Assembly: GCA_023213395.1 (NCBI GenBank)
Contig: CM041465.1
Coordinates: forward strand, 186,193,741 to 186,257,740
DNA length: 64,000 nucleotides
Source: Cycas panzhihuaensis
Taxonomy: Eukaryota; Cycadophyta
Direction of reading: 5' to 3'
Shown in pieces: positions 23,515 through 33,180 of this stretch. Made by a program: the position numbers and the translations under genes. The stretch's first letter is position 1. Each line of letters starts with the position of its first letter. The notes beneath the pieces are model-generated. The model had not been told where the DNA came from and searched no databases. It saw nothing but the letters and a program-made list of their open reading frames with translations.

Positions 23515-23516
<2 letters not shown>

Positions 23517-23690
23517 CAAAAAAAAAGGCTGACGTGAGGATGATTATCCTGTTGTACTATTTTAGAGGTTCTTCGTGGTAGGTTTTGGTGACTCTGTGAA
23601 CAGTAATGGATAGACGAGTGCTGATAATGCGTCCGTTCTGGCGACTGTGCAGGAGAGGCACCACAAGAAAATTTCTACACTGCACTGCTA
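23515..23690. other. B leader segment before C, possibly foreign
   Basis: This segment is more GC-rich than the rest of the leader. No family recognised. It continues on the far side of C at 29790. Confidence 0.35.
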
Positions 23691-23695
23691 GGGGG

Positions 23696-24227
23696 TGATA
23701 GAAAAAATATGGAACCAAAGTGCTCTGATACCATGTTAAGAATAATATTTGCAAGAAAACAATAATAGCAAGACTATGCTCTGATACCAAATGATGGAAA
23801 TAATGTTGCCAAACTCTGCTCTGATACCATGTCAGAAATAATATTTGTAAGAAACAATAATAGTAAGACTATGCTCTATACCAGTATTGCATCAATACAT
23901 CAGTGTATCACCATTACAATAGCATAAACACATGAAAGCCTTGTTGTTCAATCCATTGTAGTAGAATGAGCATTACAAATCTCCTCAAAAGTAGGCGGTG
24001 TCTCAAGACACCAGGGTTGTACACCCCTTAACATTTATAGTTTGGGGGAGGAGGGAAACTCCTCAACCCCTGAATTCAAATTAATAATAAAATAATACAA
24101 CTTAACTCAAATGAAACTAACTCAACTTACCTTAACTTACCTTGACATGTTGAGCATCACATGTCTAAATTGAGGTGCACAATCCTGGTAGGTAAGAGGG
24201 AGTTGAGTGATGACATTACACCCAACA
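23696..24227 (-). repeat. 3' LTR of C
   Basis: 532 bp. Primer-binding-site-like GCTCTGATACCA recurs at 23722, 23778 and 23818, plus a decayed copy at 23873, with alternating 56/40/55 bp spacing. It ends CCCAACA at 24227, next to the polypurine tract complement TTCTCCCCCTTAA. Confidence 0.88.
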
Positions 24228-24960
24228 TTCTCCCCCTTAATGTCAGCACAAACACTTGTATCGTTTCCTTGAACTTGTGGAATTGGTACTTGAAAAAGAC
24301 TTTGAAATTCTGATCTTGATCTTTATCAACTCTTCTCACCCTTATAGTCACATATATCTCTTTATCATAGAATGATGTAGGAAGACTATAAGTAGATGAA
24401 ACTTGATGCATATGTAGATGAATAGCTGTAATTTGGACTTTGTCAACTGGAACATTAGGAAGGCTTTGAACTTGAACTCTTGTAATCTTTATGCTTTGAA
24501 CAGTTGTCATATCATCAAGTTCATTCTTCGTTATGTCATAGGATTCATCTTCATGCTCCCCCTCAAATGGAGGATCAAATTCTTGTGCAACAAGGTGGTC
24601 CTGCATTTGATCTGAATCCTCATGGTTGTTGTCGTCATGATCTATCTGTTCTGTTACCTGTCTTACATGCTCATCAAAAGTTTCATCAAATACAGTGGGG
24701 ATATCTCCCCCATAAATGGAAATCAATAAATCCCAAACAGGCTTAGATGTTGTCAATTCAGAAACCAGTGAAAAAATATCATCAGTCATAGTGCAAAATA
24801 ATAAACCTAAAACTTCATTATCTTTTCTAAAGTTTTCTTTAATGCTAAGGTCACATTCATGTTGTAAATACTTTAAAAGATCATGTTCAATAAAGTAAGT
24901 TTGCATGGTGTCATACCAAAGTGAAAGGTTATGACCATCAAAAATGGGGAATTGTGCCAT
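24157..24960 (-). CDS. intact gag-like protein of element C (267 aa)
   Basis: This is the only long uninterrupted retrotransposon gene in the window. Residues 1-30 (MAQFPIFDGHNLSLWYDTMQ...) follow the copia gag N-terminal pattern, and residues 75-90 (KPVWDLLISIYGGD) match the UBN2-type gag core. Residues 105-150 are acidic (DHDDNNHEDSDQ). The C-terminal 110 residues (VQVQSLPNVPVDKVQITAIH, YVTIRVRRVDKDQ, NFKVFFKYQFHKF) are not a domain I know and contain no zinc knuckle. The same region is kept in B and D. The ORF crosses the polypurine tract and stops about 70 bases inside the 3' LTR. It presumably packages RNA in particles supplied in trans. ATG 24960 is the first Met and aligns with the starts of the D copy. 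Confidence 0.85.
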   Translation of the reverse strand: MAQFPIFDGHNLSLWYDTMQTYFIEHDLLKYLQHECDLSIKENFRKDNEVLGLLFCTMTDDIFSLVSELTTSKPVWDLLISIYGGDIPTVFDETFDEHVRQVTEQIDHDDNNHEDSDQMQDHLVAQEFDPPFEGEHEDESYDITKNELDDMTTVQSIKITRVQVQSLPNVPVDKVQITAIHLHMHQVSSTYSLPTSFYDKEIYVTIRVRRVDKDQDQNFKVFFKYQFHKFKETIQVFVLTLRGRMLGVMSSLNSLLPTRIVHLNLDM

Positions 24961-26263
24961 TTTAAAAGCAATGTAATCAATAAGAAAATAATGATGTGTT
25001 TGAAAGTAAACTTAAATAAAATTTCCACATAAATCTTTGAGAATAAAGAGTTTTCAAAAAATGCCAATTTCTTAAATGAGTAATGTAAATCTTCAATATA
25101 AAAAATTTCCTTTTTTTTGTATAAAAATAACTTTTCTTTGAGAAAAAATATATATTGCCTTATGAATAATTTCTTGTTCAAAACAACTTAAAATGCTTGT
25201 AGAAAGATCAAGTAGAAACTTTGAGTAAACAATAAAATATGAACTAGAAATTTCTTTAAAATTTTGAAAGAAGACAAGCTTATTAGGATGTATGTATATG
25301 CTCAAATTTAACAGCTTGAGAACTATATTGAATAATGTCAGAATAGATTAAAATTTAACCAATATGTAGATTGATGAGGTGTGAATCCAATGAAATAGAC
25401 GATTTTGAAAATGGGTGCCAATAAATTATAATTTGAATAATGCAAAGATATGGACCTCCTTATGGAGCCTAACAGGAGCAGGGTAGGCAAAATTGCATAA
25501 AAATACTAATTAACCTTTAGAAAAAGTTGAACAAAGGATTAAATATTGTTTATGAAGTGTTCAATGTTCTTTCAATTGAGAATTTTTGAAAAATATATTA
25601 AAAATGTGTAAAAAAAAATAACAGATTTAGGGCAATGAGATACATCAAATTTGACTGATTTGAAATATAAGAAAAATATGTCAAAATATATAGAAAAAAT
25701 GTCAAAATGAAGAGAAATGAATCAGCTTCCTAACGAAGCTGACAGAATTGAAATCTGATAAAAAATGCAAAAATTATAGTGAAAAATGTAACAAGTGTCT
25801 TTATGGAGAATGTTAAAAAATAGGCAAAAACTAACTAAATTCCTTATTTCAGCGATTAAAATATTAATGAAGATGAACTCAAAAAATTGAAGTAAAAAGT
25901 GGGTATTAAAGTTTATACGACATAGATCACTATAGAGAAAATTTGGGTACAAAACAATTTACCAGAAATAAATGCCAGCCAGTTCTAAAACCGATTTTGT
26001 TAAAAATGTGAAAATTGCTGAAATTTTGAAAGTCTAATGTTAAAATGGTCGAAATAAGGTCAAATTGGCACCAAATTGGTCTTATGACCAGTTGAAATCG
26101 GTGTACAGAAAATTTCTGATCTATTGGCGTAGGTTTCGTCTGAAACCGATAAGCCAGCGAGAAGTTATGGCCACAAAAGCGCCAATAACTTTATGAAAAA
26201 TAAAATTTTGAAAAAAATAAAGTTTAAAATTACAAAACTTCTTTAAAAAACAGATCTGAACAT
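24961..26263 (-). other. C leader, gag-proximal part
   Basis: Non-coding, homologous (inverted) to D 15251-16590. It holds the 40 bp shared box at 26131-26170 and looser copies, for example near 25722-25790. Confidence 0.65.
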
Positions 26264-26327
26264 GGACTAAGCCGGGATTGAACCCAGAATCAGTCAGATA
26301 ACAGAGACCTCCGATGCCAGGAGGGTG
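26264..26327 (-). other. tRNA-like Pol III box pair in C
   Basis: Minus-strand counterpart of 15188-15250. Box A-like TGGCATCGGAGG is the complement of 26308-26319, and box B GGTTCAATCCC is the complement of 26274-26284. Both boxes survive in an otherwise diverged segment. Confidence 0.5.
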
Positions 26328-26399
26328 AACTCCCTCATCGGTTAAAAACACAAAAGGATAATACAAATTCAAACTCAGATTTCGAAAAAAACATTAATT

Positions 26400-27125
26400 A
26401 AGTTTTATTTGAAACCTTATAAAGTGAATGTCTGCAGGTTTTAAAAAACACGCAAATGAAAGGCGCAAACGGCAGATCTAAAACGTGAAGCCTGTAGATG
26501 CAAAACGTGTAAATGCTGAATAATAGCAAAAACTGAATGCCGAGCAAATAATGAGAGGTAAAAGCCAATAATGAAAAGGCAATGAAATGTAATAATAAAA
26601 ATAAATAAAGTAATGAAACACAATAATAAATAATGAGCCACTGAGCCGAAATAGCAAATAATAACCTACCGAAATAGCTAAGCTGAATAGCAAATAATAA
26701 TGAGCGGTCAATCTGAAATAACAACGCTCGTCGATATAGCTAAGCCGAATAGCAAATAATAACGAGGGGCCGATTGACCGAGGAGCCTAGACGACAGCAA
26801 TAAGCCCGCAGACCGAGGGGAGACAGAGCCGGCAGTAATAACGAAACCACCCAGAATCGATGAACGCCTTAAGGGCCGACAATAAAGCGACGAGCCCGTA
26901 GAGCGAGGAGCCTGGACGACAGCAGTAAGGCGAAGCCGAGACCGAGGTCCAATAAAGAGAAGCAAATGCTCGGCAGAGCAATAATGAACGGGAGGCAACA
27001 GAACGGCCCGCAGACAGAGAGAACCACGGAACAACGCCGAACAAAAAGCTAGTAGACCAATATGGGACGGAACACCAGCAGCAAGTAGAAGGCAGCAAAC
27101 AGAATAAAAGAAACAACTGCTGCAG
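26400..27125 (-). other. GC-rich, CpG-rich block in C leader
   Basis: This is the counterpart of the D block at 13906-15187. CG dinucleotides and repeated GAGCCG/CCGAG words are frequent in a window that is otherwise strongly CG-depleted. Overlapping minus-strand open frames (26398-27335) are compositional and show no family motif. Confidence 0.5.
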
Positions 27126-28270
27126 TTTTTCAGGCAGAGAAAGTATGGTGTGGTGTTGGCCTTTATGACGGGTGAGAAGGATAGGTCGATAGCGGAGTTT
27201 CAGAACGATTATGGCGATGTTTATAGTGAGTCTGGGCGAGCGGCACAATTCTTTCATGTTGCGGATGAAAGCAGTGTTGGTCTGATGAATTTCAACGTTT
27301 GCCCACTTCTGTGCATCAAGAGCGCCTATCTCCATTTAAGAATGCTTTTCTTTAATGTGCTAATCTCTCTGTTTATGAATGCTGTGGAGAATAAAGTACT
27401 TCTAGTTTTGTATAGAATGTGCTAATCTCTCTATTTATGAATGCTGTGGAGAATAAAGTACCTCTAGTTTTGTATAGAATGTGCTAATCTCTCTGTTTAT
27501 GAATGCTGTGGAGAATAAAGTACCTCTAGTTTTGTATCCCACCCGAGGTCTCTCCCTCTTCATGTGCTTGTGGGAGCCTCTGCACAATCCCACACCCCGA
27601 GCACTGATACTGATGATCCACAGCTACAGCAACGACATCAGCTGGACCTTCCAAAACGCGGCCATATACCACCCACGGATGGGCTTTATACTTGGAGATG
27701 TAAATTTACACAGATCACTTACGGAGTAGAATTTATAAATGTAGTTGTTGACTTCGGGTTTGGAAGGTATCTGGTTCTGCTTAAGGGCTCAGAGGGCTAA
27801 TATTATTAATGCATTTAATAAGTAATCAGTATTGGGAAACCAAAAATGTCATTCAAGGGAGCTGCTTATGAAAAGGGACACAATGAAGAGAGACTATGGT
27901 AAAAGGAACGTGAAGCACAATGGGCTAGCAATATCAGACCTTCAAAATTTTCAAAGAAAAATGTGGAATAACCCAGACAGTTGAACGGAAATTAACTAGA
28001 ATTGTTTTGGTTTCTTATGCACAGAATATTTTTTTTTACAGAGTTCTCAACTTAGATGCACTTGCATACAACCACAATACTCTCCTGAATCATGTGATCA
28101 TGTGTATCTCTTTAAGAGTGACAATGACAATGCAACAGACCTTTATGGAAGATCAATGCATGGTAGATTTCTCTATAATTGTAGAAAAAATGTCAAATTA
28201 GTAATGTAACAAGCATATCAAACCAGGAGACTTCTATGTAACTCCAGCTTCAGCTTCACTAGGAGGCTTA
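27126..28270 (+). pseudogene. foreign segment in C with unidentified coding-like stretches
   Basis: This block replaces the D-specific segment at the same place in the leader. On the plus strand it has coding-like stretches antisense to C: FMTGEKDRSIAEFQNDYGDV from about 27165, and KGAAYEKGHNEERLW from about 27855 followed after a stop by KEREAQWASNIRPSKF. The pieces are separated by a 62 bp tandem repeat and AT-rich, intron-like sequence, so it could be a captured genomic gene fragment with introns. I do not recognise the parent gene. Confidence 0.4.
27357..27538. repeat. tandem repeat, 62 bp x 3
   Basis: Three head-to-tail copies starting near 27357, 27419 and 27481 (unit contains GAATGCTGTGGAGAATAAAG). 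Copies differ at only a few positions, so the expansion is younger than the surrounding decay. Confidence 0.92.
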
Positions 28271-29245
28271 TTATGTGTAAAAAAAATAATGAAGAAAATA
28301 AAGATTGATAGAATATTTCAAAGAAAAGCATATATTTGTTCAATATAAATACAGATTTATAAATCTCTTATGCTTTTATCATGTAACTATCTGAATATTA
28401 GCTTGCATATACAGAAATTTCTTCAAATAATAATAGTAAAACAACTTAATGGAGTAATATACTCATATAACAGAGTCACAATATTGATAAATTTTTCAAA
28501 TATTTTGAAGAGAATATATCATAAAAAATGCTTATATATTTGTATTTAAAAAACTTTTAAAGGAGTATATTGAGAAGATATATAAAGTATGTGTAAATTT
28601 AAAAATAGAACAGAAGAACCTGGAATACGCAGTTGTAGCTAGCTGGATCTTGTGTCAAAAAATTGAATATGCCTCAAATACTGTAGATCTGATAAACAGT
28701 CTTGAAAATATAGTCAGAAAATATAATGAAAAATGTAGATCTGAACTAAATGTAGCATAAAATGCTAAAAAAACCTTGATACAATAAGCAGATTTATAGT
28801 AAAAATAACAGATCTAAAGCAACAAATTGCAGATCTTTGAAGAAAACTTAATAACTTTGGTATGCAGCTGATGCTCTTTTACAAATCTGCAAAAAAAATA
28901 TCAAATAAGTAGACAAATAACTTGTAAACTGTCAAAATATATGATAAATCTGTAGATCTGAAGAGAAAAAATAACTTAAATATAAGAATAAAACTTGAAT
29001 GTATATAACTTGCTACTGAAAAATCCTTTGTAGATCTGCACAAATCTGAAAATAGATCTCAGTAATATTTGTTGAACGAGAAATATAGCTCAATAATAAT
29101 CAAAATCTGCTGAAATAATATATAAAACTTGCTAAAATTTCCAGAAAATAAATCTAGTTAATATATATTGCTTGTAAAAAAATCTGTTGTAGAGTGCTAG
29201 TAGATCTTGTTGCTCTTCTTCAAAACTTCAGCAGGTCAGCAATCA
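28271..29245 (-). other. C leader, LTR-proximal part
   Basis: Non-coding leader homologous to D 12101-13020, with many AGATCT motifs. The primer-binding site follows at 29249-29262. Confidence 0.7.
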
Positions 29246-29262
29246 CCTGCTCTGATACCAAA

Positions 29263-29784
29263 TGATGGAGAAAATATAGAACCAAAGTGCTCTGATACCA
29301 TGTTAAGAATAATATTTGCAAGAAAACAATAATAGCAAGACTATGCTCTGATACCAAATGATGGAAATAATATTGCCAATCTCTGCTATGATACCATGTT
29401 AGAAATAATATTTGCAAGAAACAATAATAGCAAGACTATGCTCTATACTAGTATTGCATCAATACATCAGTGTATCACCATTACAATAGCATAAACACAT
29501 GAAAGCCTTGTTGTTCAATCCATTGTAGTAGAATGAGCATTACAAATCTCCTCAAAAGTAGGCGGTGTCTCAAGACACTAGGGTTGTACACCCCTTAACA
29601 TTTATAGTTTGGGGGAGGAGGGAAACTCCTCAACCCCTGAATTCAAATTAATAATAAAATAATACAACTTAACTCAAATGAAACTAACTCAACTTACCTT
29701 GACATGTTGGGCATCACATGTCTAAATTGAGGTGCGCAATCCTGGTAGGTAAGAGGGAGTTGAGTGATGATATTACACCCAACA
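29263..29784 (-). repeat. 5' LTR of C
   Basis: 522 bp, TGATGGAGAAAATATAG ... CACCCAACA. Internal primer-binding-site copies are at 29289, 29345, 29385 and (decayed) 29440, in register with the 3' LTR. The real site GCTCTGATACCA is at 29249-29260, 40 bp before the first internal copy. Confidence 0.88.
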
Positions 29785-29789
29785 GGGGG

Positions 29790-30230
29790 AGTGATTATAT
29801 TCCTTTTTGTGAGTCGAGTGCTTCTAATGGGCATCACTAGATGTGGCAAAAGAGAGTAAACATCAAACAGTGGAGACAGAACATCTAATAAAGGCCTTGC
29901 TGGAGTAGAAGAATGGCCTCACTCGTCGTATATTTACCAAAGCTGGTGTTGATAACATAGATAGGAATGGGCATAGACATGGTGTAGATATTTCTTCGTA
30001 TTCATGTACTGATGTTACTCTCATTAATACGAGTATCACAGCATGGGAAGCTAAGAAAGTAATTTATAGGAAGGGTACTATTTGGAAGGTCAGAGATAAG
30101 AAAGTTTCATGTTCTGGGAAGAAATCTGGTTCAATTAGCAATGTTTTAGATAGCGAGAAGAGGAAATTTGTGGGGATTTTATTTATTTATTTATTTATCC
30201 AAAAGAACGATGATATTAACAAATAGATGG
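29790..30230 (+). pseudogene. foreign open segment in B leader
   Basis: From about 29941 to 30190 the plus strand is open for about 83 codons (FTKAGVDNIDRNGHRHGVDI, then KGTIWKVRDKKVSCSGKKSG). It ends before a TTTATTTATTTA run. It is not a retrotransposon domain and I cannot name it. It sits directly upstream of the EBF-like fragment on the same strand and may belong to the same captured gene region. Confidence 0.4.
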
Positions 30231-30446
30231 TATTTTAAATAAAATAAAATGTAGGGTAGAGAGATGTAGAATCTGATCGTATGGATGTAGCAATTCTTAA
30301 GTTTTAATATGGGTGGTGCTACATGTGCAAAGCGTGCAGTTAGTATTTAATTGATTTTTAAATGAGTGTGCTTGAATTGTAAAAAGTTTTTGTTTGAAAT
30401 TTGTATATATTTATTTGGGTGATTACAATCTGTGTGGCATGCAGAG

Positions 30447-30840
30447 TTGCAAAAGAAAGTTTTGCAAAACTGTTTGTTGGGGGTTTAGAGCAAGAATTAT
30501 ATATATTCCGTATTGAGGCTTTTTATGGTTTTGTACACTCATGAAAAGCAGTAAAACAACCTGGGTAAAAGTGAACCTATCTAGATGTATTGAAGTAACA
30601 GACATGGCTGTATATACTATAGCCAACCTATTTGAAGAGACCCTTAAGACTCTAAATCTGGATGGCTGTAAAAAGTTGACAGATCAAAGCATCAGGATTA
30701 TTATATATTACTGCCTAGCTCTACAAGACTTGGATATATCAAAATGTGGTATTACAGATAATGGAATTGTTTCTTTAGCATATATAAAAAAACATACTTT
30801 ACAGATTCTAGATCTTTTCAATATATTGATAAAAATAAAT
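30447..30840 (+). pseudogene. EBF1/EBF2-like F-box protein fragment (leucine-rich repeats), captured in B
   Basis: The open frame at 30541-30846 gives about three Cys-containing LRRs of the AMN1/FBXL type: VNLSRCIEVTDMAVYTIA, LKTLNLDGCKKLTDQSI, and LQDLDISKCGITDNGIVSLA. Order, spacing and key residues match the C-terminal LRRs of plant EIN3-binding F-box proteins, which target EIN3/EIL transcription factors for degradation in ethylene signalling. Only a short part of a protein of about 640 residues is present, with no F-box. TGCAG at 30440-30444 looks like a splice acceptor, so the fragment may derive from genomic DNA. It is antisense to element B. The frame stops at 30844 in AT-rich sequence. 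It is a gene scrap, not a gene. Confidence 0.75.
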
Positions 30841-30849
30841 CAATAAAAT

Positions 30850-31370
30850 AAGAAGTATATATATATTTGTATCCCAAAAAAAATTTTGTAATTTATTTTA
30901 TGAGTTTATTCAAAAAATGTTGAGTTTTTTTTCTTATTGAAAAAAAATCTTTGCACAATATGTATATCATAAAAATTTCTTCAAATAATAACAGTAAAAA
31001 AATATTTAATGGAGGAATATAATCATACAAAAGAGCCACAATGGAACCAAGAATTTTTTCAAATATATTGACAGAAATATATCAAATAAATAAAATGCAT
31101 ATATATTTGAATCTAAAATATTTCAAATATGTGAAACAGATATATCAGAGAAATGAGAGATATATGTTTTATATCTGAAAAATAAATATGAAGAACCTAG
31201 TAAATAGTTGTAGTAGACTTGCAGTAGAAAATGAACTTTTGAGTACAAGATCTTCTTCAAACTTTCAAACGCATTCTCCAGTAGACAGATCTGTTGTATA
31301 TGCTTCTCTAGAAAGTTAAATATGCACCAAAACTTGTAGATCTGAAAAAGAACTTGAAACAATTGTCAAA
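30850..31370 (-). other. B leader, non-coding
   Basis: AT-rich, homologous to the leaders of C (about 28400-28600) and D (TTTCTTCAAATAATAACAGT and similar). No gene. Confidence 0.6.
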
Positions 31371-31880
31371 TATATGATAAAATAAGTAAATCTGAAAGAA
31401 AACTTAAATAAATATTGTAGATCTGAAAGAAGTATAGCAGATCTAAAGTAAATATTGCAGATATGAAAGAATATATAGCAGACCTAAAAAACTTTGAATA
31501 AATATTACAGATTTAAAGTAAATATTGTAGATCTATAGCCAATATTACATATCTAAAATAAATATAGTAGATCTAAAGTAAATACTGAAGATCTGTAACC
31601 AATATTACATATCTGAAATAAATCAACTAGAAAATAGTGAAATACTTAATAAAATAAGTAGATCTAAGAAATATATAGCAGATCTGAATAAAATATAGTA
31701 GAAAATGGTGAAATAATTCATAAAATAAACAGATCTAAAAGAATATATAATAGATCTAAAAAATATGTAGCAGATCTGAAGAAAACTTGAATATATATTG
31801 TAGATCTAAACAAAATAAACCAAAAAACTGTTAAATATTTGATAAAGTGGGCAGATCTAAAGGATATATAGCAAATCTAA
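31371..31880. repeat. degenerate AGATCT-containing tandem repeats in B leader
   Basis: About 15-20 imperfect units of roughly 25-30 bp with a core like GCAGATCTAAAG.AAATAT. Sparser versions of the same words occur in the C and D leaders. Confidence 0.7.
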
Positions 31881-32194
31881 AGAAAACTTTGAGTAAATGC
31901 TGCTTGTAGTCAAACTCCTATTGATAATACCTCTTGTAGAGTGATAAAACTTGATGTTTACTATTTTTCAACTATGCACCTGTATAAATCTAAAGAAAAT
32001 CTATAATATCTTTATTATATCATAAGTAGATCTTCAAGAATAATTAAATCTCTGATAAAAAATATAAGAAACTATTGCTAAAATTTTTAGAAAATGAATA
32101 TAACCAATCTTTCTTGCTGTGAGTAAATCTGCCTCAAGATGCCAATAAATCTTTCTTCTTCTTAAAAAAACTTTAACAATGGATCATAAACCTG
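31881..32194 (-). other. B leader adjoining the primer-binding site
   Basis: Non-coding. It ends at primer-binding site GCTCTGATACCA (32195-32206), the complement of TGGTATCAGAGC. Confidence 0.65.
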
Positions 32195-32208
32195 GCTCTG
32201 ATACCAAA

Positions 32209-32606
32209 TGAAGGAAAAAAAAATCATGGAGAACATGGTAGAACATAAATAAATCATCAATACATCAATACACCATTGTTGTATAGTAACATGGACACAT
32301 AAAACTTATATATTCAATCCATGTTTATAGAAGATAGTAATACAAAAGTCCATAATGAAGGTGGTGTCTAAAGACACCAGGGTTGCATACCTCTCAAACT
32401 ATATAGTTTGGGGGAGGAGGGAAACTCCTCAACCCTTGAAATTCAAATAACAATAAAATAATCATAACTTAACTTAAATGAAATTAACTCAAATTAACAT
32501 AAACTTACCTACATATGTTGAGCACCCACATGTGTAAATTGATAAAGATGAGGTGTGCACTCCTGGTTGGAAGGTGGGAATGGGGTGATGACTATTAATC
32601 CTAATA
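32209..32606 (-). repeat. 5' LTR of B
   Basis: 398 bp, TGAAGGAAAAA ... TCCTAATA. The terminal CA is mutated to TA. It matches 20796-21229 except for the extra primer-binding-site unit there. The TSD TGCCA follows at 32607. Confidence 0.87.
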
Positions 32607-32611
32607 TGCCA

Positions 32612-33180
32612 TAAGTGGTCTTTGGATCTATTTGTAGTCACTTCATCATTTGAGTAGGAGCATTCTCCTGGTTCATGTATGTAAGGGGACTCTTCCTCAA
32701 TTACATCCTTCTCCTTATACATTAAGTTGTGTTGGCCATTAAGCAGTATTCATGTTGAGGAGTTGTGGAAAGAGGGACCCCATCTAGCCTATGTAAGCCA
32801 CCACCTTCATGTCATGTGGCCACAAGTTTACCTGTAGCATGGTCTATAATTCTGCAAATACCCTAACTAAAGAGGACATCTAAGTTCTGCTTATCCATTT
32901 GACTAATGGAAAACAGGTTCTTCTTCTTACCAGGTACAAGGAACACATTACTAATATGGTGTCTAATACTGGAGTCCTTTAATGTGATTGGTACCCTACC
33001 AATTTGGTTAGATTTTAAGTCATATCGTCCCCAAATGTGACAATTTGAGTGTTGATTAGTTGGGTCTCTTCCAACATTTTTTTAAAATATGTTATGTGTA
33101 TTGTTACACCAGAATCAAGAAGCCATGTGATCTCATCAAGCTGAGAGGATAATATTGTAAAATATAGGTGATGGGAGGAG
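32612..33180 (-). pseudogene. element A: protease and GAG-pre-integrase region
   Basis: On the minus strand the aspartic protease motif WLLDSGVTIHIT lies near 33125-33090, followed by the usual spacer with MCSLYLVRRRTCFPLVKW (near 32940) and the approach to the WHQRLGH motif (KDHLWH at 32612-32630). Joining across B restores LWHQRLGHLN. Stops are present (TAG, TGA). Confidence 0.82.

Larger units (their letters stand above)
23696..29784 (-). mobile_element. gag-only LTR retrotransposon C, the best-preserved copy
   Basis: TSD GGGGG at 23691-23695 and 29785-29789. The LTRs are 23696-24227 and 29263-29784, and both contain the primer-binding-site array. The real primer-binding site is 29249-29262. 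The element is 6,089 bp with one intact gag ORF and no pol genes. It is nested in B. The organisation matches the plant class of terminal-repeat elements with only a GAG domain (TR-GAG). Confidence 0.92.
20796..32606 (-). mobile_element. gag-only LTR retrotransposon B, with C nested inside
   Basis: TSD TGCCA at 20791-20795 and 32607-32611, exactly in the WHQRLGH codons of A. The 3' LTR is 20796-21229, gag lies at about 21240-21957, followed by a long leader with foreign sequence, a primer-binding site at 32195-32206 and a 5' LTR at 32209-32606. Element C splits the leader at GGGGG. No pol genes are present. Confidence 0.9.

Noticed and set aside
23384-23581. 65-codon frame rich in Ile-Tyr
   Set aside because: Translation of the (AT)n microsatellite.
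26398-27335. Overlapping minus-strand frames up to 182 codons
   Set aside because: Same GC-rich leader block in C; no conserved motif and no agreement with D.
27357-27538. CRISPR array
   Set aside because: Direct head-to-tail tandem repeat without unique spacers.
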